Made by a program: the position numbers and the translations under genes. From contig NZ_FZOY01000005.1 in assembly GCF_900188335.1 (NCBI RefSeq), positions 1 to 64,000 of the forward strand: a stretch of 64,000 bases of DNA, given 5' to 3'. This document shows, one piece after another, positions 40,958 through 49,086 of the stretch. The first letter of the stretch is position 1; each line of letters starts with the position of its first letter. The notes beneath the pieces were generated by a model that saw only the letters and a list, made by a program, of their open reading frames with translations, had not been told where the DNA came from and made no database searches. The DNA comes from Tropicimonas sediminicola (GTDB taxonomy: Bacteria; Pseudomonadota; Alphaproteobacteria; Rhodobacterales; Rhodobacteraceae).

Positions 40958-42139
40958 ATGGTGGATCGTCCTCTTGGATTTATCGGGTACTTCGGTCGCG
41001 AGTCCTGCGATCTTGATGAGTTCAAGGTGCTGACCTCCCAGAACCTCCAGGCCGACGCGGTGCCCCATGCCGCGGCGGTCGAAAAGAACGTGCCGATCTA
41101 CGACATGGCGCACCTCGCCCCGGTGCTGGAGAACCCGGAGAAACGCCGGGCCCTGCAGGCGGAATGGGCCTGGGTGCTGCGCAGTTCCGCGGGCGTCATC
41201 GCGCTCAAGGGCGCCTATGCTGACACCGCGCCGATCGACCGCGCTTCGGACGTGTTCCGGCAGATCATCTCGGACGAGAAGGCGTCCAACGCCGGCAAGG
41301 GTGATCACTTTGCCGCCTCGGGGGCCAACGACCGCATCTGGAACTCGTTGCAGAAGCACTGCCTGCGCGATCCGGAGGGGTTCGCGCTCTACTTCGGCAA
41401 CATTGCCATCGCGGCGGCGGCCGAGGCCTGGCTCGGCCCGAACTACCAGATGACCGCGCAGGTCAACCAGGTGCGGCCCGGCGGCAAGGCGCAGCAGGCG
41501 CACCGCGACTACCACCTCGGTTTCCAGAGCGCCGAAAGCGCCGCGCGCTACCCGGCGCATGCCCACGAGGTCACCGCGACGCTGACCCTGCAGGGCGCGG
41601 TGGCCCATTGTGACATGCCGATCGAGAGCGGGCCGACCAAGCTCCTGCCGTTCTCGCAGCTCTACGGCCCGGGATACCTCGCCTTCCACGAGGCGGACCA
41701 CGCGGCCTGGTTCGAGGAAGCCTGTATCCAGCTTCCGCTCTCCAAGGGTGACGCGGTGTTCTTCAACCCGGCGCTGTTCCACGCCGCGGGCGAGAACCGA
41801 AGCGCCGACATCGAACGGATGGTCAACCTGCTGCAGGTGTCTTCCGCCTTCGGCCGCGCGATGGAAAGCGTCGACCGCGCAGCCATGTCGACGGCCCTGC
41901 TGCCGGTGCTCATCTCGCTCAAACAGGCGGGCCGGCTCTCGGACGGCGAGGTGCAGGCCGCCATCGCCGCGACAGCGGAGGGCTACCCCTTCCCGACCAA
42001 CCTCGACACGGACCCGCCCATCGGTGGCAACGCACCGGTGAGCCAGGCCGAGCTGCTGGCGCAGGCCGTTGCCGAGGGAAGCACCGCCGAGGCATTCGCC
42101 GGCGTGCTGGCCGCCCAGAAAACCCGACAGGCCGCGTGA
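40958..42139 (+). CDS. Phytanoyl-CoA dioxygenase (PhyH) family protein within the iol operon
   Basis: The 393-residue protein has a double-stranded beta-helix with a facial triad. QAHRDYHLGF gives His-x-Asp and FFNPALFHAAGENRS gives the distal His, followed by an Arg suited to 2-oxoglutarate. This indicates an Fe(II)/2-oxoglutarate-dependent hydroxylase. ATG 40958 was chosen over 40940 and 40946 because GGAGG lies five bases before it. No oxygenase is needed in the standard inositol route. It might hydroxylate or demethylate a modified inositol, or serve another role. The substrate is unknown. Confidence 0.75.
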   Translation: MVDRPLGFIGYFGRESCDLDEFKVLTSQNLQADAVPHAAAVEKNVPIYDMAHLAPVLENPEKRRALQAEWAWVLRSSAGVIALKGAYADTAPIDRASDVFRQIISDEKASNAGKGDHFAASGANDRIWNSLQKHCLRDPEGFALYFGNIAIAAAAEAWLGPNYQMTAQVNQVRPGGKAQQAHRDYHLGFQSAESAARYPAHAHEVTATLTLQGAVAHCDMPIESGPTKLLPFSQLYGPGYLAFHEADHAAWFEEACIQLPLSKGDAVFFNPALFHAAGENRSADIERMVNLLQVSSAFGRAMESVDRAAMSTALLPVLISLKQAGRLSDGEVQAAIAATAEGYPFPTNLDTDPPIGGNAPVSQAELLAQAVAEGSTAEAFAGVLAAQKTRQAA

Positions 42140-42166
42140 CGCGGCGGGTCGCAACTCCAGCTCCGG

Positions 42167-42183
42167 CCGGCCATTTTGGCCGG
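42167..42183 (+). terminator. Hairpin between the PhyH-like gene and iolB
   Basis: CCGGCCA and TGGCCGG pair around TTT, 28 bases after the stop. There is no U-run beyond it. It may tune expression of iolB relative to upstream genes. Confidence 0.4.
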
Positions 42184-42203
42184 TCGGAATGAAAGGACAT
42201 CAG

Positions 42204-43010
42204 ATGCCCGATCTCCTCAGAAAACCGTTTGGGTCCCGTGGCAAGGTGCACCAGATCACGCCCGACAGCGCCGGCTGGCGCTATGTCGGCTTCTCGCTCT
42301 ACCGCCTGAAGGCCGGCGACACGGCGCGCGAGGCGACCGGGGAGCGCGAGGTCATCCTGGTGATGGTCGAGGGCAAGGCCCGGATCCGCGGCGCGGGGCA
42401 GGACTGGGGCACCCTCGGCGAGCGGATGAACGTCTTCGAGAAGACCCCGCCGCATTGCCTCTACCTGCCCAACGGCACCGATTGGGAGGCCGAGGCGGAA
42501 ACCGACTGCGTCCTCGCGGTCTGTTCCGCGCCCGGGATGGGCGGCCACGACGCGCGGCGGATCGGCCCGGACGGCATCACCCTGACCGAGCGCGGCAAGG
42601 GAACGAACACCCGGTTCATCAACAACATCGCGATGGAGAACGAGGACTATGCCGACAGCCTGCTGGTGACGGAGGTCTTCACCCCGGCGGGCCATTGGTC
42701 GTCCTACCCGAGCCACCGCCACGACGAGGACGATTTTCCCCGGATCACCTATCTGGAGGAAACCTATTACCATCGCCTGAACCCGGCCGACGGCTTCGGC
42801 ATCCAGCGTGTCTACACAGACGACGGCCAGCTCGACGAAACCATGGCCGTGTCGGATGGCGACGTGGTGCTCGTGCCGCGCGGGCACCACCCCTGCGGCG
42901 CACCCTATGGCTTCGAGATGTACTACCTCAACGTGATGGCGGGCCCGCTGCGCAAATGGCGCTTCGTCCCCGCGCCGCCGGTCGAGTGGATCATGGAGCG
43001 CGACGCCTGA
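42204..43010 (+). CDS. iolB: 5-deoxy-glucuronate isomerase
   Basis: The 268-residue cupin converts 5-deoxy-D-glucuronate to 2-deoxy-5-keto-D-gluconate, the IolC substrate. The metal-binding motif is SSYPSHRHDEDDFPRITYLEE, with His and Glu ligands, followed by VLVPRGHHPCGAPYGFEMYYLN holding the last His. AAAGGA lies eight bases before ATG 42204. It is the last gene of the inositol operon and is followed by a strong terminator at 43039. Confidence 0.93.
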   Translation: MPDLLRKPFGSRGKVHQITPDSAGWRYVGFSLYRLKAGDTAREATGEREVILVMVEGKARIRGAGQDWGTLGERMNVFEKTPPHCLYLPNGTDWEAEAETDCVLAVCSAPGMGGHDARRIGPDGITLTERGKGTNTRFINNIAMENEDYADSLLVTEVFTPAGHWSSYPSHRHDEDDFPRITYLEETYYHRLNPADGFGIQRVYTDDGQLDETMAVSDGDVVLVPRGHHPCGAPYGFEMYYLNVMAGPLRKWRFVPAPPVEWIMERDA

Positions 43011-43038
43011 CGGGGGCGCTCTCACCCGACGAAACGAT

Positions 43039-43066
43039 AAAGGGGCAGACCGATGTCTGCCCCTTT
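43039..43066. terminator. Bidirectional intrinsic terminator
   Basis: AAAGGGGCAGAC and GTCTGCCCCTTT form a perfect 12-base stem with loop CGAT. The A-run on one side and T-run on the other let it work in both directions. It lies between convergent iolB and the TRAP dctP gene and separates the inositol from the hexonate module. Confidence 0.85.
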
Positions 43067-43091
43067 GCGTGTTTCGGGATCGGGTGTCGGG

Positions 43092-44069
43092 TTACTTCGA
43101 CGCCTCGAGGATGGCGTTGACCAGCGCGTCGCCGTTCTCGTCGATGAAGTTCTGCCACACCGGCTTCACGGCTTCCTGGAAGGCGGCGCTGTCGACGTCG
43201 CGGTTCACCTTCATGCCCTCGGCTTCCAGCTCGGCGATCATCTCCTCTTCCTTCTCGATGGACAGCTCGCGCTGCATCGCGACGGCTTCGGCGGCGACCT
43301 CGGTGATGATCTTCTGCTCGTCCTCGGAGAGGCCGTTGAACTTGTCGAGGTTCATCACCAGCGCCAGCGGGGCGTAGGCGTGCTGGGTCAGGGTCAGGTA
43401 GTCCTGCACCTCGTAGAACTTGAACGACAGCACGACGCCGATCGGGTGATCCTGCGCGTCGACCACGCCGGTCTCCAGCGCGGTGTAGAGCTCGGCCACC
43501 GGGATCTGCTGCGGGTTTGCGCCGAGCAGGTCGAACATGTCGTTCAGGGCCTTGGAGTTGTTGACCCGCATCCGCACGCCGTCGAGATCGGCCGGGGTCG
43601 TCACCGGGCCGCGGTTGTTGGAGACGTTGCGGTAGCCGTTCTCGGGGTAGCCGAGTCCCTTGAGGCCGAACTGCTCCATGCTGGCCGAGACGCCTTGCCC
43701 GACCTCGCCGTCGAGCACCTTGTAGGCGGTCTCGCGGTCCGGGAACATGAAGGGCAGGGTGAAGGCGCCGGCTTCGGGAAGCATGCCGGTGAAGTTGTTC
43801 AGGCCGGACATCGCGATGTCGATGATGCCGGACCGGGCACCGTCGATCATCTGGCTGTCGGAGCCGAGCTGGCCATGCGGGAAGATGTTGACCTTGAGCT
43901 CGCCGTTGCTGCGGGCCTCGACCTGCTCCTTGAAGAACACCGACAGCGTCTGCTGAAGGTCGGATTCCGGCGCGGCGTGGGCCAGTTTCAGCGTCGTCGC
44001 CGCCTGAGCCGTGACGGCCGAGAAGAGAACGGCGGTTGCGAGGCCGGTCGCTGCGAGAAGTCGTTTCAT
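43092..44069 (-). CDS. TRAP transporter substrate-binding protein (DctP family), hexonate module
   Basis: The 325-residue periplasmic protein has a signal peptide ending near AQA and a DctP fold. Features are LKLAHAAPESDLQQTLSVFF, IFPHGQLGSDSQMIDGARSG, LDGVRMRVNNSKALNDMFDL with the conserved substrate Arg, and ALETGVVDAQDHPIG. It probably binds a sugar acid (gluconate, idonate or a uronate), by association with the idn-type genes and by class. It is last in a dctQ-dctM-dctP operon on the minus strand, with 18 bases after dctM. Confidence 0.9.
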   Translation of the reverse strand: MKRLLAATGLATAVLFSAVTAQAATTLKLAHAAPESDLQQTLSVFFKEQVEARSNGELKVNIFPHGQLGSDSQMIDGARSGIIDIAMSGLNNFTGMLPEAGAFTLPFMFPDRETAYKVLDGEVGQGVSASMEQFGLKGLGYPENGYRNVSNNRGPVTTPADLDGVRMRVNNSKALNDMFDLLGANPQQIPVAELYTALETGVVDAQDHPIGVVLSFKFYEVQDYLTLTQHAYAPLALVMNLDKFNGLSEDEQKIITEVAAEAVAMQRELSIEKEEEMIAELEAEGMKVNRDVDSAAFQEAVKPVWQNFIDENGDALVNAILEASK

Positions 44070-44087
44070 TGGGTTTCCTCCGGTTGA

Positions 44088-45368
44088 TTATCCAATAAGC
44101 AGGTTCATCGGAACGATGATGATGCTCGGGAAGGCGACGAACAGCGCCAGGAGCAGCAGGTAGACGAGCAGGAAGGGCAGCAGGCCCTTAACGGCGTGGC
44201 TCATCGGCACCTTTCCAACGCCGCAGACCACGTTCAGAACGGTGCCCACGGGCGGCGTGATGAGGCCGATCGACGTGTTGATCACGAAGACGAGGCCGAA
44301 GTAGACGGGGTCGATGCCGGCCATCTTCACGATCGGCATGAACAGTGGCACGAGGATCAGGATCGTCGGGCTCAGGTCCATGACCATGCCGACCAGCAGC
44401 ACGATGATCATGATGGTCGCCATCAGCAGCTTGGGATGGTCGATCAGCGGGCCAAGCATCTCGGCGAGCTGTTGCGGAAGCTGCGCCACGGTGATCAGCC
44501 AGGCGGCGACCATGGCCGAGCCCACGAGGAACATCACCATCGAGGTGGAACGCGCGGCGCTTACCAGCACCTGGTAGAACTTGGCCAGCGTCAGCTCGCG
44601 GTAGACCAGCGTCGAGACGGCGATGGCGTAGACCGCGGCGACCACGGCGGCCTCGGTCGGGGTAAAGATCCCGAAGCGGATGCCCCCGATGATGATGATC
44701 GGCAGGAACAGCGCCCAGATCCCGTCGCGGAAGGCGGCGCGGCGCTCGGCCTTGTCGGCCTTCTTGAACACCTGCACGTCCTCCTTGCGGATGACGATCG
44801 ACCAGACGATGACCAGCGCCATGCCCATCATCAGGCCGGGCACGATGCCGCCGATGAACAGCTTGGCGATGGAGATGTTGCCGGCAACACCCATGATGAT
44901 CAGCGGCAGCGACGGCGGGATGACCGGGGCGATGATGCCGCCCGAGGCCATCAGGCCCATCGAGGGCGCCTCGGGATAGCCGGCCTTCTTCATCATCGGG
45001 TAGAGGATCGAGACCAGCGCCGCCGCATCCGCGACCGCCGAGCCGGACAGGCCGGCGAGCAGGACCGAGGTGAAGATCGCCACGTAGCCGAGCCCGCCGC
45101 GGCGGTGCCCGAGCAGGGCCGAGGCCAGCCGGACGATCCGGGTGGACAGACCGCCCACGGACATCACCTCCCCGGCGACCAGGAAGAACGGAATGGCGAG
45201 CAGCGGGAAGCTGTCGACCCCGTTCAGCAGGGACTGCGCGAGGATGTTGGCGCTGAACATGTCCATCTGCACCATGAGCGCCATGGCGCTCAGCAGCAGG
45301 GCAAATGCGACCGGAAGCCCGAGCAGGATGCTCCCGAGCAGGACGGTGAGGAACAGGATGAGGGTCAT
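44088..45368 (-). CDS. TRAP transporter large permease (DctM family)
   Basis: The 426-residue membrane protein has about 12 hydrophobic stretches and DctM signatures: LLAGLSGSAVADAAALVSIL, GGIIAPVIPPSLPLIIMG and NTSIGLITPPVGTVLNV. It should form the sodium-coupled uptake channel. The start at 45368 overlaps the dctQ stop (ATGA), giving translational coupling. It works with the DctQ and DctP proteins encoded on either side. Confidence 0.92.
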   Translation of the reverse strand: MTLILFLTVLLGSILLGLPVAFALLLSAMALMVQMDMFSANILAQSLLNGVDSFPLLAIPFFLVAGEVMSVGGLSTRIVRLASALLGHRRGGLGYVAIFTSVLLAGLSGSAVADAAALVSILYPMMKKAGYPEAPSMGLMASGGIIAPVIPPSLPLIIMGVAGNISIAKLFIGGIVPGLMMGMALVIVWSIVIRKEDVQVFKKADKAERRAAFRDGIWALFLPIIIIGGIRFGIFTPTEAAVVAAVYAIAVSTLVYRELTLAKFYQVLVSAARSTSMVMFLVGSAMVAAWLITVAQLPQQLAEMLGPLIDHPKLLMATIMIIVLLVGMVMDLSPTILILVPLFMPIVKMAGIDPVYFGLVFVINTSIGLITPPVGTVLNVVCGVGKVPMSHAVKGLLPFLLVYLLLLALFVAFPSIIIVPMNLLIG

Positions 45369-45901
45369 TGTTTGTCCTCGCCTTCCGAAACGGGCGCGTC
45401 ACGCACGACGTGCTCCAGCGGTCCGAAGATATGGGCGACCGCGACGATGGCCATGAGCGCACCGGAGATGACCCCGGCCAGGTAGAGCAGGCCGGTCGGC
45501 AGGCCGGTGAGCTGCGAGATGTTGTGCCAGTTGGCGATGGTCTGCTGGACCGATCCCCAGAACAGCATCCCCGCCGAGACCAGCACGATCAGCCAGATCA
45601 CCTTGCGGATGTAGGGGACGAGGGCGGGGAACAGGACCTCGGAGAACTCCGACACGGCCAGGTGCTCGCCGCGCCGCAGGACGCCGACGGAGCCGAGCAT
45701 CACCACCCAGACGAAGCCGAGCCGCGACAGCTCGACCGAGGGGCGCAGGCCCGAGTGGAAGCCGTAGCGCAACACCACGTTGATGAAGACCAGCGCGATC
45801 ATTGCGGCCATGAGGACCGCCATCACGGTGTCGATGGCCTTCCAGAAGGTTTCGATGAATTTACCCAACGGTCCTCCTCCGTCTTGGATGAGCGATGTCA
45901 T
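45365..45901 (-). CDS. TRAP transporter small permease (DctQ family)
   Basis: The 178-residue protein (start ATG 45901) has four hydrophobic spans, including IDTVMAVLMAAMIALVFINV, VVMLGSVGVLRRGEHLAV and VIWLIVLVSAGMLFWGS. VVLRYGFHSGLRPSVELSRL matches the DctQ pattern. It is the first gene of the TRAP operon and is preceded by a promoter with an embedded palindromic operator at 45964-45992. An upstream in-frame start is possible but would overlap the promoter. Confidence 0.88.
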   Translation of the reverse strand: MTSLIQDGGGPLGKFIETFWKAIDTVMAVLMAAMIALVFINVVLRYGFHSGLRPSVELSRLGFVWVVMLGSVGVLRRGEHLAVSEFSEVLFPALVPYIRKVIWLIVLVSAGMLFWGSVQQTIANWHNISQLTGLPTGLLYLAGVISGALMAIVAVAHIFGPLEHVVRDAPVSEGEDKQ

Positions 45902-45963
45902 CCGGCCGTCGCGCTGTCCGGGAGGGGGTGCACGGCTGGCCCGCGATTCTCGCTGTATGGTTG

Positions 45964-45992
45964 ATGGTATCGATACCAAATCAACCCGTCAA
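45964..45992 (-). promoter_or_regulatory. Promoter with embedded palindromic operator for the TRAP operon
   Basis: On the minus strand TTGACG (45987-45992) and TACCAT (45964-45969) are 17 bases apart. The perfect palindrome TGGTATCGATACCA (45965-45978) covers the end of the spacer and the -10 box. The same palindrome lies in the idnO promoter at 48203-48231. A protein bound here would block RNA polymerase. The LacI-family regulator at 50394 is the obvious candidate, as palindromic operators with central CG are normal for that family. Confidence 0.75.
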
Positions 45993-46197
45993 TATCGCTG
46001 TTTCCGGTATCGGCCATGCGGTGAGCGACTGACTGTAACCTGGACAAATAGTGACAACCCATTGAACATAAATTGACAATTGATGCTCGGCCCACGGAGA
46101 GACCGATACCTCTCCGGGTGCGTCAAATCATGGCGGTCGGGTTGTATGGAACGCGTGTTCCGACGGCTATGCACCGCCGGAACATTGCGCGTTGGGC

Positions 46198-47229
46198 TCA
46201 GGAGAAGGCGATCTGAGCCTTCATTGCGCAATTTCGGTCGGAGGCGACCTTGAAGGCCTCCTCCGCCGCGTCGAGCCCCACGGTGTGGGTGATCAGCGGT
46301 TTCACGTCGATCAGACCGGCCTGCATCAGCTTCACGCCGGTGAAGAACTCGGCATGGAAGCGGAACGAGCCGCGCAGTTCCAGCTCCTTGGCGGTGATCG
46401 CCATCATGGGCAGAGACATGTCGCCGCCCAGCCCGAGCTGTGCGATGATCCCGCCCGGGCGCAGCGCCGCGATCCCGGCCGCCAGCGCCGGCGCGGCGCC
46501 GGAGCATTCGAACAGCACGTCGAAATAGCCCTTGCCAGCCATGTAGGGCGCAAGCCCGTCCGGATCGGTGCCGGTGTTGACTGTGATGTCCACGCCGTTC
46601 TTGCGCGCCATCTCCAACGTGAAATCCGACAGGTCGGTCGCCACGATCTCGGCCGCGCCCGCGCGTCGCGCCGACAGGGCGCAGAGCGTCCCGATCGGGC
46701 CGCAGCCGGTGATCAGCACCCGCTTGCCCAGCATCTCGCCGCAGCGGCGCGTGGCGTGCAGCGTCACCGCCAGCGGTTCGGCCATCGCCGCCTCGCCGGG
46801 GGTCAGCCCGTCGGCCGGAGCGCATTGCCGGGCATCGGCCACCAGCACCTCGCGGAAGGCGCCCTGGATGTGCGGGAAGGGCATGGCGGAGCCGTAGAAC
46901 CGCATGTTCTCGCATCGGTTGTGCTGCCCCTCGAGACAGTACTGACAGTGATAGCAGGGCCGCGACGGCGACACGGCGACGAGCTGCCCGACGCGCAGCC
47001 CTTCGACCCCCTCGCCGAGCGCGGTGACATGCCCCGCGACCTCGTGGCCGAGGATCATCGGCTCCTTCAGGCGGATCGCGCCGAAGCCGCCGTGGTTGTA
47101 GTAATGCAGGTCGGAGCCGCAGACCCCGCCGGCTGCGAGCCGCACCTGGACCTCACCCGGACCGGGGGTGTCGCTGTCGCGTTCCTCGATCCGCAGGTCT
47201 TTCGCGGCGTGGATGACGATGGATTTCAT
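46198..47229 (-). CDS. idnD: L-idonate 5-dehydrogenase (zinc-dependent)
   Basis: The 343-residue protein is a zinc alcohol dehydrogenase. GGVCGSDLHYYNHGG binds catalytic zinc, GHEVAGHV follows, and CYHCQYCLEGQHNRC is the four-Cys structural zinc site. The NAD site is VLITGCGPIGTLCAL. CGSDLHYYNHGGFG is typical of L-idonate 5-dehydrogenase, which oxidises L-idonate to 5-keto-gluconate. It is encoded nine bases after the 2-hydroxyacid dehydrogenase gene on the same strand. Together with IdnO it would join idonate and gluconate through 5-ketogluconate. Confidence 0.88.
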   Translation of the reverse strand: MKSIVIHAAKDLRIEERDSDTPGPGEVQVRLAAGGVCGSDLHYYNHGGFGAIRLKEPMILGHEVAGHVTALGEGVEGLRVGQLVAVSPSRPCYHCQYCLEGQHNRCENMRFYGSAMPFPHIQGAFREVLVADARQCAPADGLTPGEAAMAEPLAVTLHATRRCGEMLGKRVLITGCGPIGTLCALSARRAGAAEIVATDLSDFTLEMARKNGVDITVNTGTDPDGLAPYMAGKGYFDVLFECSGAAPALAAGIAALRPGGIIAQLGLGGDMSLPMMAITAKELELRGSFRFHAEFFTGVKLMQAGLIDVKPLITHTVGLDAAEEAFKVASDRNCAMKAQIAFS

Positions 47230-47237
47230 GGCGTGCC

Positions 47238-48185
47238 TCAGAGAACCGGGGTGAGCAGGTCGCGACCTGCGAAATGGGCCGACAGGTTGTCGCGCACGAG
47301 CTGGCCCATCGCCTTGCGGGTCTCGACCGTGCCCGAGGCGTGGTGCGGCTGCAGCAGGACGTTGTCGAGCGCCAGGAACCGCGGGTTCAGCGCCGGCTCG
47401 CCCTCGAAAACATCGAGCGCGGCCGAGCCGAGCTTGCCGCTTTCCAGCGCGTCCAGCAGGGCCTCCTCGTCGATGTTGGAGGCGCGGGAGATGTTGATGA
47501 CCATCCCCTCCGGCCCGAGCGCCTCGATCACCTCGCGCGAGACGATGTGCCGCGTCTCGGCCGAGGCCGCCAGCGTCACGAACAGGTAGTCGGAGCGCGC
47601 GGCCAGCGCCACCGGATCGGCGATGAACTCCCAGTCCGGCGCATAGTCCTTGGCCGCCACGTCGCTGTAGGCGATCTGCATGTCGAAGCCCGCAAGCCGC
47701 CGGGCGACCTCGAAGCCGATCCGGCCAAGGCCCAGCACGCCCGCCCGCATCCCGTGGACGCGGCGGCGCAGCGGGTAGAGCCCCTTGGAGGCCCAGCTTC
47801 CGTCGCGCACCCAGGCCTCGGCCCCGACCATGCCGCGCGCCTGGCACAGCATCATCGCAACGCCGAGGTCGGCGACGTCGCGGGTCAGGACGTCGGGGGT
47901 ATTGGTCACGCGGATTCCGCGCTCCCGGCAGGCGGCCAGGTCGACCGCGTCGTACCCCACGCCGTAGACCGAGATCACCTCGAGGTTCGGGCAGGCCGCG
48001 ATCATGGCGCGGTCCGCGCCCAGCTCGCCGCGGGTCGCGATGCCGCGAATCGCCGGCCCGACCTCCTCGAGCAGCGCCGCCTTGTCCGGCGCATCGAAGT
48101 ACCGATGCACGGTAAAGGCCTCGTTCAACGGGATTTCGTCCCATTCCGGATAGGGGCCAACTTGCAGGATTGCCGGGCTTCCCAT
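47238..48185 (-). CDS. D-isomer-specific 2-hydroxyacid dehydrogenase
   Basis: The 315-residue enzyme has the D-2-hydroxyacid dehydrogenase layout. The NAD-binding motif is GVLGLGRIGFEVARRL, the active-site Arg is in NISRASNIDEEALL, Glu in DVFEGEPALNPRF and His in LLQPHHASGTV. The GVGYDAVDLAACRERGIRVT pattern is normal for the group that includes GhrB (2-ketogluconate/hydroxypyruvate reductase). A role in 2-ketogluconate interconversion fits the module. It starts 28 bases from the palindromic operator and is followed by idnD. Confidence 0.85.
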   Translation of the reverse strand: MGSPAILQVGPYPEWDEIPLNEAFTVHRYFDAPDKAALLEEVGPAIRGIATRGELGADRAMIAACPNLEVISVYGVGYDAVDLAACRERGIRVTNTPDVLTRDVADLGVAMMLCQARGMVGAEAWVRDGSWASKGLYPLRRRVHGMRAGVLGLGRIGFEVARRLAGFDMQIAYSDVAAKDYAPDWEFIADPVALAARSDYLFVTLAASAETRHIVSREVIEALGPEGMVINISRASNIDEEALLDALESGKLGSAALDVFEGEPALNPRFLALDNVLLQPHHASGTVETRKAMGQLVRDNLSAHFAGRDLLTPVL

Positions 48186-48202
48186 GATCAGATCTCCAAG
48201 CC

Positions 48203-48231
48203 TTGACATTGAATGGTATCGATACCATAAA
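48203..48231. promoter_or_regulatory. Divergent promoter region with palindromic operator for the idn genes
   Basis: On the plus strand TTGACA (48203-48208) and CATAAA (48226-48231) are 17 bases apart, with the 16-base perfect palindrome ATGGTATCGATACCAT (48213-48228) in the spacer. On the minus strand a weaker pair, TCGACA and TATGGT, would serve the 2-hydroxyacid dehydrogenase-idnD operon, with the same palindrome on its -10. One operator could therefore repress both directions. It is the same sequence as at 45965-45978. Confidence 0.78.
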
Positions 48232-48275
48232 CAGACCGCGACGGATTTGTCGAGCCACAAACGGGAGCGAGCGTC

Positions 48276-49049
48276 ATGGCGACTGGAACCGAACTCTTTG
48301 ATCTCAGCGGAAAGACGGCGATGGTGACCGGTTCGTCGCAGGGCATCGGACTCGCGCTCGCCAGGGGGCTGGCGGAGGCCGGAGCCGCCGTGGTGCTGAA
48401 CGGTCGCGACGTGGCCAAGCTCGCCCGCGCCGCCCAGGACCTGCGCGCCGTCGGCGCCAAGGTCTACGAGCTGCCCTTCGACGCCACCGACCATGCCGCG
48501 GTGCGCGCCGCCGTCGACAAGTTCGAGGCCGAGACCGGCCCGATCGACATCCTCGTGAACAACGCCGGGATGCAACACCGCACCGAGCTCGAGAACTTCC
48601 CCGAGGACGCTTTCCAGCGGCTGCTGCAGACCAACATCGCCAGCGTCTTCAACGTCGGTCAGGCCGTCGCCCGCCACATGATCGCGCGCGGCCACGGCAA
48701 GATCATCAACATCGCCTCGGTGCAGACCGCGCTCGCGCGGCCCGGCATCGCCCCCTACACCGCCACCAAGGGCGCGGTGGGCAACCTGACCAAGGGGATG
48801 GCGACCGATTGGGCGAGGCACGGGCTCCAGTGCAACGCCATCGCGCCGGGCTATTTCGACACGCCGCTGAACGCCGCGCTGGTGGCCGATGCCGATTTCA
48901 GCGCCTGGCTGGCCAAGCGCACCCCGGCAGGCCGTTGGGGCGAGGTCGAGGAGTTGGTGGGCGCCTGCATCTTCCTTTCCAGCCCCGCGTCGAGTTTCGT
49001 CAACGGACACACGCTGTTTGTCGACGGCGGCATCACCGCGTCGCTGTGA
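48276..49049 (+). CDS. idnO: Gluconate 5-dehydrogenase (SDR family)
   Basis: The 257-residue short-chain dehydrogenase has TGSSQGIGLALARGLAEAG (cofactor site), NNAGMQHR, the catalytic Ser in IASVQTALARPG, and YTATKGAVGNL with Tyr and Lys. MATGTELFDLSGKTAMVTGS and NAIAPGYFDTPLN are typical of IdnO/gluconate 5-dehydrogenase, which reduces 5-ketogluconate to gluconate. It is divergent from the 2-hydroxyacid dehydrogenase/idnD pair across the shared operator. It leads a small operon with the GarR-like gene and a small protein. Confidence 0.9.
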   Translation: MATGTELFDLSGKTAMVTGSSQGIGLALARGLAEAGAAVVLNGRDVAKLARAAQDLRAVGAKVYELPFDATDHAAVRAAVDKFEAETGPIDILVNNAGMQHRTELENFPEDAFQRLLQTNIASVFNVGQAVARHMIARGHGKIINIASVQTALARPGIAPYTATKGAVGNLTKGMATDWARHGLQCNAIAPGYFDTPLNAALVADADFSAWLAKRTPAGRWGEVEELVGACIFLSSPASSFVNGHTLFVDGGITASL

Positions 49050-49086
49050 CCGCGCGGTTCCGGAACAGAACAAGGAGGAGACAGCG

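Noticed and set aside
46198-48258. Fused frame that would join the 2-hydroxyacid dehydrogenase region to idnD
   Set aside because: The upstream part is an out-of-phase shadow of the hydroxyacid dehydrogenase. IdnD begins normally at 47229.
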